Source: Cognatundibacterium aquatile
Lineage (GTDB): Bacteria > Pseudomonadota > Gammaproteobacteria > Burkholderiales > Burkholderiaceae_D
Length of the DNA stretch: 64,000 bases
Reading direction: 5' to 3'
Assembly (NCBI RefSeq): GCF_014699135.1
Contig: NZ_JACOFT010000005.1
Coordinates: forward strand, 62,288-126,287
In this document: positions 18,733 to 27,402 of the stretch, one piece after another
Numbering within the stretch: the first letter of the stretch is position 1
How the letters are laid out: each line of letters opens with the position of its first letter
Translations under genes and position numbers: made by a program
The notes under the pieces: generated by a model
What the model saw: the letters and a program-made list of their open reading frames with translations, nothing else
The model's database searches: none
What the model was told of the DNA's origin: nothing

Positions 18733-20514
18733 TTACTTAGCCAGACCGCGTTGTGCGTCTTGATCGTTCAATTGAGAATCGTATGCACGATCTGTTGAAG
18801 AATCAAAGTCAACGCCTTGTGAAGAGGAAGCTTCGATGAAGTTACCGTTAGAACCGTTCAACAGGTAGTTCTGAACTTTCAACGCGCTAACGCCTTCAGC
18901 TGTAACACGCAGACGCTCGCCCAAGCCTTGTGCTACTGGAGCAACAGCACCTGCAACATAGCCAGTACCGTTAGTTACTGGTGTACCTGTCAACAACGCA
19001 TCGATTTGTGTCGAAGAGAAGTTAGCAGCAGCACGTGGTGCCAATGTTGTGATCTGACCCCAACCACCGTAGGAACCATCAGAGTGGATCAACTGACCGT
19101 AGATCGTTGCTGTGTTGGTTTCACTTGGGTTGATCAAACGGATGTAAGATGCCCAACCTTGGTTTTTGGAAGTAGCGTAGTTACGAACGTCCACTTTCAC
19201 GCCACCAACCAGACCAGCCAATGGTTTTGTGCATGAGTTGTTTTGTTCGTTCAGGTATGTTGTTGTACCTGCTGCTTTTGTCAGAGTTGCAGTAGCAGAG
19301 AATGTAGATACTGGAACTACTGAAGTACCTGGGATTGTGTAGAACACATACAGAGGTGCTGCCAATTCAGCTGCTGTCAGCGTTGTGTTGCTGAAAGTGA
19401 TTGTGTTGCCAGTAGTAGAAGTTACTGCTGGAGACAGGATCGCGCCAGATGCTGGTGCTGTGTATGTATCAGCTGTTGTAGACAGACCTACTGTAGAACC
19501 AACAGCAAAACCTTGGCTAGCAGTGATAGCGATATCGTAAGATTTCAACTCAACAACACCAGTTGTTTTTGTCGCTGCATTTGCACCGAAAGTAACGCCG
19601 GAAGCAACTGCATACACTGTGTTAGAACCAGAGTCAGAGCCGTTAGCATCTTGCTTAACAGTGATAGAACCCAATTGAGCCACTGTAGTAGAACGGAAAC
19701 CGTTCAGTGCTGGCAATACGGAAGCTGCTGCAGTACCTTTGAACAGTGTGTTACCTGTTGATGGGTCAACACGTGCCAGATTAACGGAAGCTGCTGTCAG
19801 ACCCAGAGACAAGTTTGTTGGGAATGTGAACAGTGTACCGTTGTTAGTGCTGCCTGAACGTTGGTGTTCATTCGCTGCATTTGCGTTCAATACGTCGTCA
19901 GCTTGTGCTGTAGAAGTAACGTTAGCAAAGTGTTTGAACGCTACGCCCAGAGTTGGGATAGTGTTAGTACATGGTTGAACAGCGCCAACCAGTGTGTACA
20001 GACCGGAAACAGTTGCAGCAACACCTGCTGTACCGTTAGAACCTGGACCACCAGCACCTGGAGGAGCAACTACTACGCCAGTGTTAGTTACTGTATCGTT
20101 GAAACGTACAGCTGGAGTAACGAATGTTGTACCTGCAGATTGTGGGAATGTAACGTTCGCGTACAGTACTTTTTTGTCAGCGCTCAGAGTTGGAGTCGTT
20201 ACAGTGTATTTTGTGTAAGGAATACCAACACCGTTTGCATCAACCAGAGTGATCGCAGATGCGTTACCAGCTGTCGCGAATGTGCCGCTAGCCAATACCA
20301 ATTGGATCTGGAAAGTTTGGGAAACCAGAGTTGCATCGATATCACCAGCGAAACGATAAGAAACTGGAGGAGCTGAAACAGCTTGTGCATCATTTACGAT
20401 AACTTCGTGAGCGATAGCAGAAGATGAAGATTGGATTTGACCTGCGGAAGCTACGTTAGCAGCGAAGGCAGCAACCAGGCTAGCCGCCAGGATACTTAAT
20501 TGTTTTTGTTTCAT
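18733..20514 (-). CDS. Abundant exported surface protein, S-layer-like
   Basis: The 593-residue protein has a clear signal peptide (about residues 1-24, ending ASAG) and is rich in Ala, Thr, Ser, Val and Gly, with only two cysteines in the mature chain. Sequence like this is typical of beta-rich surface-layer or secreted adhesive proteins. The C-terminal region (WASYIRLINPSETNTATIYG, then TAEGVSALKVQNYL) looks like a separate domain. Codons are highly selective: GCT, GTT, GGT, ACT, AAC and almost only CAA for Gln, unlike the neighbours, which indicates very high expression. A strong AGAGAGG ribosome site precedes the ATG. It sits between gspE and gspF, so it is a likely type II secretion substrate; S-layer function is inference. 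Confidence 0.65.
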   Translation of the reverse strand: MKQKQLSILAASLVAAFAANVASAGQIQSSSSAIAHEVIVNDAQAVSAPPVSYRFAGDIDATLVSQTFQIQLVLASGTFATAGNASAITLVDANGVGIPYTKYTVTTPTLSADKKVLYANVTFPQSAGTTFVTPAVRFNDTVTNTGVVVAPPGAGGPGSNGTAGVAATVSGLYTLVGAVQPCTNTIPTLGVAFKHFANVTSTAQADDVLNANAANEHQRSGSTNNGTLFTFPTNLSLGLTAASVNLARVDPSTGNTLFKGTAAASVLPALNGFRSTTVAQLGSITVKQDANGSDSGSNTVYAVASGVTFGANAATKTTGVVELKSYDIAITASQGFAVGSTVGLSTTADTYTAPASGAILSPAVTSTTGNTITFSNTTLTAAELAAPLYVFYTIPGTSVVPVSTFSATATLTKAAGTTTYLNEQNNSCTKPLAGLVGGVKVDVRNYATSKNQGWASYIRLINPSETNTATIYGQLIHSDGSYGGWGQITTLAPRAAANFSSTQIDALLTGTPVTNGTGYVAGAVAPVAQGLGERLRVTAEGVSALKVQNYLLNGSNGNFIEASSSQGVDFDSSTDRAYDSQLNDQDAQRGLAK

Positions 20515-20564
20515 TTGAATAGCCTCTCTAGAAAAGACATTAAATTGTTACGTAATAAATGTAC

Positions 20565-20612
20565 AACGTACGTTTGCTACAAGTACTTGTCATACGAGTA
20601 CTCATATGACTA
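20565..20612 (-). promoter_or_regulatory. Three tandem GUAC-loop hairpins in the leader of the surface-protein mRNA
   Basis: Read on the minus strand, the leader contains CATATGA-GTAC-TCGTATG, then ACAA-GTAC-TTGT, then AAC-GTAC-GTT. Each is an inverted repeat around GTAC, and the centres lie 15 bases apart (20599.5, 20584.5, 20569.5). In RNA they could form three small stem-loops with GUAC loops just after the predicted transcription start; in DNA they could be tandem operators. Stabilising leaders are known for S-layer mRNAs; the role here is inferred. Confidence 0.5.
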
Positions 20613-20622
20613 GCCGATGAAG

Positions 20623-20651
20623 ATTAAAACATGTTTTTTCAATTGCAGCAA
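20623..20651 (-). promoter_or_regulatory. Sigma-70 promoter of the surface-protein gene
   Basis: On the minus strand TTGCTG (20646-20651) and TTTAAT (20623-20628) are separated by exactly 17 bases. Transcription would start near 20616, giving a leader of about 100 bases before the ATG at 20514. Confidence 0.55.
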
Positions 20652-21023
20652 GTTCCCATGTGCAGTTATGTCGAAAATATAACTTTCTCTTCTTTCGCCA
20701 GGCATATTCCTAAGATCGACAACGATATAATACGTAGCGGCGTGATTCTGCGCTGTATTTCTTACGTTTGTACACATGTGTGTTGTGTATAGGATACACT
20801 TCCAGGCATTAAGTTTGATTAATTCCGGATTTTGGCTTGCTTTCTCATTCTTTTTTTAATTAAGGATGTTGTAAAGCAGCTCTGAGTGAGTGCATACAAG
20901 AGTTTCACTACTGTTGTATTCCGTTGTCTTATACAATCCGTGCACATTCGCTGCGCCAAGCCTTTTCAGCCTGGAACGGTTTTTTTCGCTATATATATAT
21001 GCTGAGTTTTTTAATTTTCCCTT

Positions 21024-22226
21024 ATGCCGGAATTTCGTTATCAAGCTACTGACGCGCAAGGCGCCGTGGTGAAAGGTGTGCTGACTGTAGAAGATCAGAC
21101 TGAGGCGATGACGCAATTGCAACGTCGCGGTTTAATGGTGTTTGAAATGCAGGAAGTCGCCGCTTCCCGCAGCAGTCGTATCTCTCAACCCAAGCGCGCG
21201 GGGCGCGATGCGATTCTGGTGGTACTGCAGGAACTGGCTACTTTACTGGATGCCGGGGTGACGCTGGCAGACGCGGTGGAGAATGTTGCCAGAGGATATC
21301 AGGACTCACCTCTGGGTCTTGCCTTTAATAAAATCTATTCACAATTGCGCGGTGGTATTGCTTTCTCTAAGGCGTTAATCGATGCTGATTTGCGCTTGCC
21401 TAATTATGTTGTTGAACTATGCCGCGCTGGTGAATCTACTGGTAAGTTGGCGGGTTCTTTGCGCTCCGCAGCAGAACAGCTTGAATTAGAGCAAAACTTC
21501 CAGCGCGAGGCGCGTAACGCACTGATTTACCCTATGGTGCTGATCGTTAGTGGTTTTCTGGCAACATTGCTGGTGTTTGTCTTCGTGGTGCCGAAGTTTG
21601 CCAATATTCTGAGTAATCCTAAAGCGGATATACCGACGATTTCTCTGTGGGTGTTGGCGACGGGAATGTGGCTGACAAAAAATAAGCTGTTATTAGGTGC
21701 CTTGCTGGCGGGTGTTGCCGGTAGTGCTTTCGCTTTGTTGCGTCAGGAGAAAGTGCAGCAAAATTTATGGAACTGGGCAGCAGGTTTGCCTGTCATTGGT
21801 AGCTGGATTATGCATACTGAAATGGCGCGTTGGAGTTCTATGTTCAGTGTGTTGCTGCAAAACCATGTTTCGATATTGGAAGCGCTGGCACATGCGCAGA
21901 ACGCTTTGCGCGGTGATGCCTGGCGGCAAAAAGCTGCGCTGATTCTGAGTGATGTGCGTGGTGGTAAGACTTTGGCGGAATCTTTGCAGTTGCATCAGTT
22001 TATCGACGCGACCGGCGTCAATCTGGTACGGGTGGGCGAACGTTCTGGTGCTCTCGGTAAGACGACTGCTTCACTGGCGCAGATGCATCGCATGCATAGT
22101 CAGCAGCAGATGCGTCAGTTTTTGATTTTGTTGGAACCGGTGACGATTTTGTTGGTGTCGGTGGTGTTGGGCGGCATCATGATTTCGGTGATGCTGGCGA
22201 TCACCAGTCTGACGAATGTGATTTAA
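21024..22226 (+). CDS. gspF: Type II secretion inner-membrane protein GspF
   Basis: This 400-residue platform protein carries two repeated T2SSF domains (about residues 70-190 and 270-395) with three hydrophobic segments, and starts MPEFRYQATDAQGAVVKG as the family does. The block ELATLLDAGVTLADAV and the later LVRVGERSGAL are characteristic. It anchors the GspE ATPase and the pseudopilus base. It is the first gene of the plus-strand secretion run. No Shine-Dalgarno site is evident before the ATG. Confidence 0.92.
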   Translation: MPEFRYQATDAQGAVVKGVLTVEDQTEAMTQLQRRGLMVFEMQEVAASRSSRISQPKRAGRDAILVVLQELATLLDAGVTLADAVENVARGYQDSPLGLAFNKIYSQLRGGIAFSKALIDADLRLPNYVVELCRAGESTGKLAGSLRSAAEQLELEQNFQREARNALIYPMVLIVSGFLATLLVFVFVVPKFANILSNPKADIPTISLWVLATGMWLTKNKLLLGALLAGVAGSAFALLRQEKVQQNLWNWAAGLPVIGSWIMHTEMARWSSMFSVLLQNHVSILEALAHAQNALRGDAWRQKAALILSDVRGGKTLAESLQLHQFIDATGVNLVRVGERSGALGKTTASLAQMHRMHSQQQMRQFLILLEPVTILLVSVVLGGIMISVMLAITSLTNVI

Positions 22227-22335
22227 GGCGGAAGGCGGAGTCGCCCGCTTTGGCCGGGCGTGGCTCGTCGTCATGTCAGTAAGTCGCTTGCTGATTTTAT
22301 TTTTTAATACGAAGATTATTTTGAAAGGTTGTGCT

Positions 22336-22812
22336 ATGCATAGTAAGCAACAATTACAAACAGGGCTGCTGAAGAAGCACGCAGGTTTTACACTGCTGGA
22401 AATGCTGGTAGTGATGGTGATCATCGGTTTGCTGGCAGGTCTGGTCGGACCGCGTATTTTCGGTAAGGTAGATAGTTCTAAAGTGCAGACTGCACAAACG
22501 CAAATCAAGATGCTGGAAAGCGCATTGAATATCATGCGTCTGGATGTGGGGCAAACGCCGCCGCAGGATCAGGGTTTGCAATGGCTGCTGGCGGCACCGC
22601 AAGATCCATCGTTGCAATCCTTGTGGAAAGGCCCGTATATCGAGGGTTCGGTACCGGCTGATCCGTGGGGTAACCCTTATCAATACAAAACGCCGGGTGT
22701 TGATAACAAGGCGTTTTCAGTCTATTCGTTTGGTGCCGATGGTAAAGCCGGTGGTGAGGGCTTGAATGCCGACATCGGTCTGGGTGCGAATGTTGCCCCG
22801 ACGACCAAATAA
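22336..22812 (+). CDS. gspG: Major pseudopilin GspG
   Basis: The prepilin leader ends at G before FTLLEMLVVMVIIG, with the conserved Glu at mature position 5, so it is processed by a prepilin peptidase. The C-terminal part (SVPADPWGNPYQYKTPG, FGADGKAGGEG) is the diagnostic GspG region with calcium-binding loop. The ATG at 22336 has a GAAAGG ribosome site; the longer frame from 22273 would give an unusually long leader. At 158 residues the size is normal. It polymerises into the periplasmic pseudopilus. Confidence 0.93.
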   Translation: MHSKQQLQTGLLKKHAGFTLLEMLVVMVIIGLLAGLVGPRIFGKVDSSKVQTAQTQIKMLESALNIMRLDVGQTPPQDQGLQWLLAAPQDPSLQSLWKGPYIEGSVPADPWGNPYQYKTPGVDNKAFSVYSFGADGKAGGEGLNADIGLGANVAPTTK

Positions 22813-22860
22813 GCTGAACAGATTCTGACGCGTTGTATTCATTCATTCCCGCCGTTTATT

Positions 22861-23361
22861 TTGCCGAATCTTTTGTCGCCTCTGCTCTGTATAGATAAGC
22901 ACATTGCTTGTCATCGTTTGCCGATTCTGCGAACGACGGCGCTATCGTCACACCGACCCATTGCGCAGGGTTTCACGTTGATAGAAATGATGGCAGTGCT
23001 GACGTTGGCGGCATTAATGGCGGGTGTTGCCATTCCTGCTATGCAGCGTTGGTTTGAATCGATTTCTGAACGGGCGCAATTGACTGAAGTGTCGATACAG
23101 TTTCAGCGTCTGGCTTCGAGAGCGGCATTATTATCGCAAACCGTGAAGCTTGATAAACAAAGCTGGAATAGCAAGTTGAATGACGGTGAACCCGCATTGA
23201 GTCTGCCTGAGGGGTGGGCGGTCAGTAGCGACAAGAGCGTGATTTTTTATCACAGTGGTGTTTGTGCCGGTGGCGAAATTGATCTGAGTGCGCCGCAAAA
23301 ACGCCAGATACGACTGCTGATTGCGCCTGTGTCTTGTGACGTCAGTATTGTCAAACACTAA
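22861..23361 (+). CDS. gspH: Minor pseudopilin GspH
   Basis: The protein has a prepilin cleavage motif G before FTLIEMMAVLTLAALMAG and a short globular domain, in the gspH position. The start is uncertain: no ATG occurs before the cleavage site, so a TTG at 22861 or a later TTG such as the one at 22918 must be used. From 22861 the leader would have about 37 residues, longer than usual. It would cap or help assemble the pseudopilus. Confidence 0.75.
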   Translation: MPNLLSPLLCIDKHIACHRLPILRTTALSSHRPIAQGFTLIEMMAVLTLAALMAGVAIPAMQRWFESISERAQLTEVSIQFQRLASRAALLSQTVKLDKQSWNSKLNDGEPALSLPEGWAVSSDKSVIFYHSGVCAGGEIDLSAPQKRQIRLLIAPVSCDVSIVKH

Positions 23362-23364
23362 TCC

Positions 23365-23823
23365 ATGAAGAGTAACCGATTCCGCCTTCGTTATTTATCT
23401 GCCGGACAGCAAGGTTTCAGCCTGCTGGAGATGATTGCTGCGCTGACCATTCTGACGATAGGTTCGGTCGTGTTGTTCAGCTGGTTGGGGCAAACGATGG
23501 GGCAATTGACACGTTTTCAGTTACAGGAAACAGAGTCGATGGCACGCATACAGGCGGTGCAGTTTCTGTCGAATCAGAACCCGGTAGCGACACCTGCAGG
23601 TAAGCAGATATTTGATCAGTTTTATCTCGAGTGGACGTCGGCAGCGATATCCGAAACGCGTGAATCCGTTTCCCCGCAAGATGGATTGGGTTTGTATCAG
23701 ATCACTTTATATAACGTGCAGTCCAAGGCATTTCATCATGACGGACGTGAATGGTTTGCATTTTCGGTAAAACTGGCGGGCTACAAACAGGTGCGAAATC
23801 CGACAGCGGATAAGCCGTTTTAA
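23365..23823 (+). CDS. gspI: Minor pseudopilin GspI
   Basis: The N-terminus reads QGFSLLEMIAALTILTIGSVVLFSW, a standard prepilin leader and hydrophobic helix, and the gene lies between gspH and gspJ. At 152 residues it has the size of GspI, which forms the pseudopilus tip with GspJ and GspK. It begins three bases after the gspH stop. Family assignment rests on position and the N-terminal motif. Confidence 0.78.
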   Translation: MKSNRFRLRYLSAGQQGFSLLEMIAALTILTIGSVVLFSWLGQTMGQLTRFQLQETESMARIQAVQFLSNQNPVATPAGKQIFDQFYLEWTSAAISETRESVSPQDGLGLYQITLYNVQSKAFHHDGREWFAFSVKLAGYKQVRNPTADKPF

Positions 23824-23831
23824 TTGTGAAA

Positions 23832-24485
23832 ATGATTCCCCCCATGCTTGTACGCATCACGACTTCCCGACCCGGCTTGCAGAAGCAAGCTGGCCTGACG
23901 CTGATCGAATTACTGGTCAGTCTGGTGATACTGGGTTTTGTGGTGACAATTATGTCGGGCGCTTTCTACCAGGTTGCGCAGGTGGTGAGAATCGCCGAAA
24001 ACGTCAATGGCAACTTTCAGGGACAGTGGGTGAGACTGAATGCGCTCAGGGATCTGGTGGCGAATCTGGCTTTACCTAAAAACGTCGAAAAGCCTTTTAC
24101 CGGTAATGACACCAGCTTTGAAGCCTACACACTGGCGATGCCCCAGGGCGACTGGGGGCAGGTGACTCTTGCAACGGCGACGCTGAAGCCCAATGCGGAT
24201 GGCGGTACTGACTTGTCCGTCAGCGCTGAAAATATGCCGCCGCTGATCGTCGCTTCCTGGAAAATGCCGGTAGTACTGGAATACCAGACGATACAAGGCA
24301 CGATGGAATCCATCTGGCCGCCGATGTCCGGCAAGGCAGAGGATGGTTTGCCGAGAGCAGTTGTGATTCGCGCAAAATCGGGCGAGCAACGCGTGCAGAT
24401 GTTAGCCGTGTACGATGGCATCCGGAAGCCAGAGTCCGACGGTACTAAAGATCTGGCGCGTTTATTGGGTATTGAATCGAAATGA
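23832..24485 (+). CDS. gspJ: Minor pseudopilin GspJ
   Basis: The leader QAGLTLIELLVSLVILGFVVTIMSG contains the prepilin cleavage site and conserved Glu. The 217-residue length and position before gspK support GspJ, a tip pseudopilin. A GTG two codons upstream (23826) is an alternative start. It overlaps gspK by four bases. Confidence 0.78.
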   Translation: MIPPMLVRITTSRPGLQKQAGLTLIELLVSLVILGFVVTIMSGAFYQVAQVVRIAENVNGNFQGQWVRLNALRDLVANLALPKNVEKPFTGNDTSFEAYTLAMPQGDWGQVTLATATLKPNADGGTDLSVSAENMPPLIVASWKMPVVLEYQTIQGTMESIWPPMSGKAEDGLPRAVVIRAKSGEQRVQMLAVYDGIRKPESDGTKDLARLLGIESK

Positions 24486-25504
24486 TTGTGTATCGCTTAC
24501 GTTCATCGACGGAGCAAGGCTTTGCGCTTGCAGCCGTGTTGTGGCTGCTGGCAGGTCTTACGATATTGGCAGCGATGATCAGTCAGTCGAATCAGATATT
24601 GGCAGAGCGTCAGGCAAAGCTGAAGCAGCGCGCCGATGCGGAGCAGGCATTTTTGTCCAGTCGTAGCGAGGCTTTATTCTGGATATCAACCAGTCGCGCC
24701 ACGAAGGACGGTTTTGGCTGGCCCGGAACGTATTTGCAAGTCGATGGACGTGGCTATGCTGGGGCTGAAAAAAGTACAATTCAGTTGCAGGACATAAAAG
24801 GGTTATTGTCGCTGAACCGGCCAGACCGGGCGAAGCTGGCGCGGCTGCTGGTCGCGTGCGGCGCTGCCGAAGGAGAAACGGATGCGCTGATTGATGCGCT
24901 GGAAGATTATCAGGAACCCGGTAAGCTCAAGCGTGTCAATGGTGCAAAGGATTTTGAATATGCTGCAGCGGGTATGCGTCCGCCGCGTGGCGCACCATTG
25001 TTGGCCGAACCGGAAATCTGGCGGGTCTTTGGCTGGTCGGCATTGGAAAAAAGCTGGACTGAACAACACTGCTTTGAAGATGTCACAGTATTCGGTGATA
25101 AATCTTTTAACGCAAGTACCGCGACGCCGCGTGCGCTCGCTGCTTATGGCCTGACCGCGGAGCAGGTGTCTCAGGTCGAGCAGGAGCGCGTTAAAAATGA
25201 ATCGACCCTGATCAGCCGGATACAGCAGGCCAATGATGCCAGCGGATTTATGGGCTTTGCGTCGGGCAGGGTGCCTTCTCGCACTTTCCGGATAACGCAT
25301 ACTGCACCGGATATGCCGTGGGCATTGAGATATGAATTAAAAATAGCAACAAATACAGAGGGAGTCCCGTGGTTCATTTTTTCACCACGCAGATTGCCTC
25401 TGGCATCGGTTATGATACCGGCTGGTCGCGCCGAATGGCCGAGAATTGACCAAATATCTGAAACGGACAAGAATGCAATTACGCAACCGATTTTACCTTT
25501 CTGA
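24482..25504 (+). CDS. gspK: Minor pseudopilin GspK
   Basis: The 340-residue length is that of GspK, the largest minor pseudopilin. The N-terminus EQGFALAAVLWLLAGLTILAAM fits its leader, which has no Glu at mature position 5, as usual for this protein. The inner domain contains DIKGLLSLNRPD and a CxxxE-like helical region similar to GspK insert domains. It begins within an ATGA overlap of gspJ and its end overlaps gspL. Confidence 0.82.
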   Translation: MIVYRLRSSTEQGFALAAVLWLLAGLTILAAMISQSNQILAERQAKLKQRADAEQAFLSSRSEALFWISTSRATKDGFGWPGTYLQVDGRGYAGAEKSTIQLQDIKGLLSLNRPDRAKLARLLVACGAAEGETDALIDALEDYQEPGKLKRVNGAKDFEYAAAGMRPPRGAPLLAEPEIWRVFGWSALEKSWTEQHCFEDVTVFGDKSFNASTATPRALAAYGLTAEQVSQVEQERVKNESTLISRIQQANDASGFMGFASGRVPSRTFRITHTAPDMPWALRYELKIATNTEGVPWFIFSPRRLPLASVMIPAGRAEWPRIDQISETDKNAITQPILPF

Positions 25505-26747
25505 CATTGCTGAACCAAAAGCAAAAGAAATTATTGCAAAGCAGAATGCGCGAACTGCCTGGTTCAAGCCGCTTTGGATTTTGCCAAGATCGTGGTGCGT
25601 GACGACTTCGCTGCAGGCGAAGGGCGTGCCATCCCATAAAACGCAAGCGTTTGTCCAATTACATTTACATCGTCTGGCGCCTTTTGCTGGCAGCGGTGTG
25701 TATGCCTGCCGTTCCGGTGACTGGGTACACCTGTGGTTTTGGGAGAATCGTAAGGTCAGGGATATCTGCGAAAAGCATGGGCTGGATATCAGCAATATGC
25801 AATTCGCTCCGGAAAGCGTATGTTTTCCGAAACGCAAAGATGGCGCCGTGTTGATTCAGTGTCAGCAGGGTGTGGAAGCGCAGTTATGGCATCAGGGTTT
25901 ATTGGTGGACAGCGCCTGGTGGCCGGAGCGTGTCAGCGACGATGAATGGCAGACATGGCGTCCGGGTTCGGCGGCAGTGACTGGCGCACGTGCGCAGATT
26001 GCTTCGTGGCCGGAGCAGGTGCCGGCGCATGTGCAGTTAGCCGAATCAGGTTTGAATGACCCCACCTATCGTCTGGCAGAACCATGGGGGCGCAATCTTC
26101 TGGGCGTGCAATGGTGGCATGCGCTGAAAAATTTCCGCGGTGATGTGTTGGCAGTGGTCGCGGTGGTGGTACTGGCTTCGTATGGAGCTTATCTTGGTGC
26201 TCAATGGTGGTCGATCGAGTCTCAGTTGAAAGTTACCGATCAGGAAATTGATTCCTTGTCCGCCAAAGTTGAGCCTATTAATACTGCCCGCAGTAAGGCA
26301 ATGTCTTTGCAGCAATGGACAACGAAACTGGCGGCGCTGCGTAGTCGCGATGAGGTCAGGGAATTGTTGAAAAACTTGCGCCCGCTGTTGCAGAAACAGG
26401 ATGCGGCTCTGCGGGAGTTTGAATATCAGGACGGAGAAGTACGCCTGATGCTGGTTCCCGTGAACACAGAATTGAATATCGTTGGCGTGACACAGGATCT
26501 GGAGTCGATGAAGTTACTCAATAGCATACGTTTATTGCCGGATAGCGATGCGCGTCTGATGAAGATATCAGCCAAAATCGCGCCGAAAGTCGTGAAGCCA
26601 GAAAGTAGTGCGAATGGAGCACCGGAAACAAAAACACCAGCAACGCCTGCAGCACTTGCATCACCGAAGACAGCAGAGCAGAAAAAAACAGGACAGATGG
26701 ATTCTTCAGTAATACCGCGTAGCGGCAAGCGGGAAAAGGGCGAATAA
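25473..26747 (+). CDS. gspL: Type II secretion protein GspL
   Basis: This 424-residue protein has a cytoplasmic region of about 210 residues, one membrane segment (VLAVVAVVVLASYGAYLGA near residue 225-245) and a periplasmic tail, the layout of GspL, which links GspE to the inner-membrane platform. The cytoplasmic part is diverged from model GspL proteins. The ATG at 25473 overlaps the gspK end by 32 bases; a TTG at 25446 would overlap more. The C-terminus is lysine-, alanine- and proline-rich. Confidence 0.75.
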   Translation: MQLRNRFYLSDIAEPKAKEIIAKQNARTAWFKPLWILPRSWCVTTSLQAKGVPSHKTQAFVQLHLHRLAPFAGSGVYACRSGDWVHLWFWENRKVRDICEKHGLDISNMQFAPESVCFPKRKDGAVLIQCQQGVEAQLWHQGLLVDSAWWPERVSDDEWQTWRPGSAAVTGARAQIASWPEQVPAHVQLAESGLNDPTYRLAEPWGRNLLGVQWWHALKNFRGDVLAVVAVVVLASYGAYLGAQWWSIESQLKVTDQEIDSLSAKVEPINTARSKAMSLQQWTTKLAALRSRDEVRELLKNLRPLLQKQDAALREFEYQDGEVRLMLVPVNTELNIVGVTQDLESMKLLNSIRLLPDSDARLMKISAKIAPKVVKPESSANGAPETKTPATPAALASPKTAEQKKTGQMDSSVIPRSGKREKGE

Positions 26748-26748
26748 G

Positions 26749-27399
26749 ATGCAAACAGGTGAACGTTTCTGGCAATTAGTTGGTGCTGCCATCTTCATAC
26801 TCTGCGCTTATGGTCTGGCAGAATTATTTGATAGTAATACAGCCCGGCAAAAACAACTGGCGAATCAGCAGCAGTTGTTAGTGCGTCAGCAGGCGGCATT
26901 AAAAGAGAGTCGCTGGGATCAGAAGTTGAAGGATGCAGAGCAGGTTCAGAAAGCATGGCTTGCTTATTTGCCGGTTGAAAAATCCCCCACTTTTGCGAAA
27001 GCACGTTTACTGAGTGATGTGCGACAGTTGGCTAAAGACGCAGGTATTGTCGGCGCAACGGTATCGGCGCTGGATGCCGAGGGCGGAGAGAAGACCGGTA
27101 CCGCGTTAACCAGTTACGGCGCGGGTAGTGGCTCTTCTGTTCAGGATAAGACAAAGAGCAGCCTGCCATCGGGCGTACAGATGATTAAAGTCACCTTGAT
27201 CGGTCGTTTTGATCCTGTGCCTTTCGGACGTTTGCTTGATACTCTGGAAGATGCGCAGAAATTTACGGTTGTTGAACGTGTACTGGTGCGCGGGACACAG
27301 TTAGAAGTCAATATCCGCTGCTATTGGCACTTAGATGCTCAGGCCGATAAGTTAGCTGCAGCCGCTACTGATGCTGCGCCGGTTGCGAAAGATATCTGA
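26749..27399 (+). CDS. gspM: Type II secretion protein GspM
   Basis: The 216-residue protein has a single N-terminal membrane segment (about residues 8-25), a short helical stretch and a ferredoxin-like periplasmic part, as GspM does. It begins one base after the gspL stop and precedes the GspC-like gene. GspM binds GspL in the inner-membrane platform. Assignment is mainly from position and shape. Confidence 0.78.
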   Translation: MQTGERFWQLVGAAIFILCAYGLAELFDSNTARQKQLANQQQLLVRQQAALKESRWDQKLKDAEQVQKAWLAYLPVEKSPTFAKARLLSDVRQLAKDAGIVGATVSALDAEGGEKTGTALTSYGAGSGSSVQDKTKSSLPSGVQMIKVTLIGRFDPVPFGRLLDTLEDAQKFTVVERVLVRGTQLEVNIRCYWHLDAQADKLAAAATDAAPVAKDI

Positions 27400-27402
27400 A
27401 CC

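Larger units (their letters stand above)
20515..21023. other. Divergent regulatory region between surface-protein gene and gspF
   Basis: This 509-base region carries the minus-strand promoter and leader of the surface-protein gene (listed separately). Farther right are a 10-base palindrome ACACATGTGT at 20772-20781 and an inverted repeat GTGTAT-AGG-ATACAC at 20785-20799, which may be operators. A TATAAT lies at 20726-20731 without a good minus-35 box. The gspF start lacks an obvious ribosome site. No gene is seen in it. Confidence 0.5.

Noticed and set aside
24803-25300. A 165-codon minus-strand open frame within gspK
   Set aside because: Antisense to a recognised gene and without motif.
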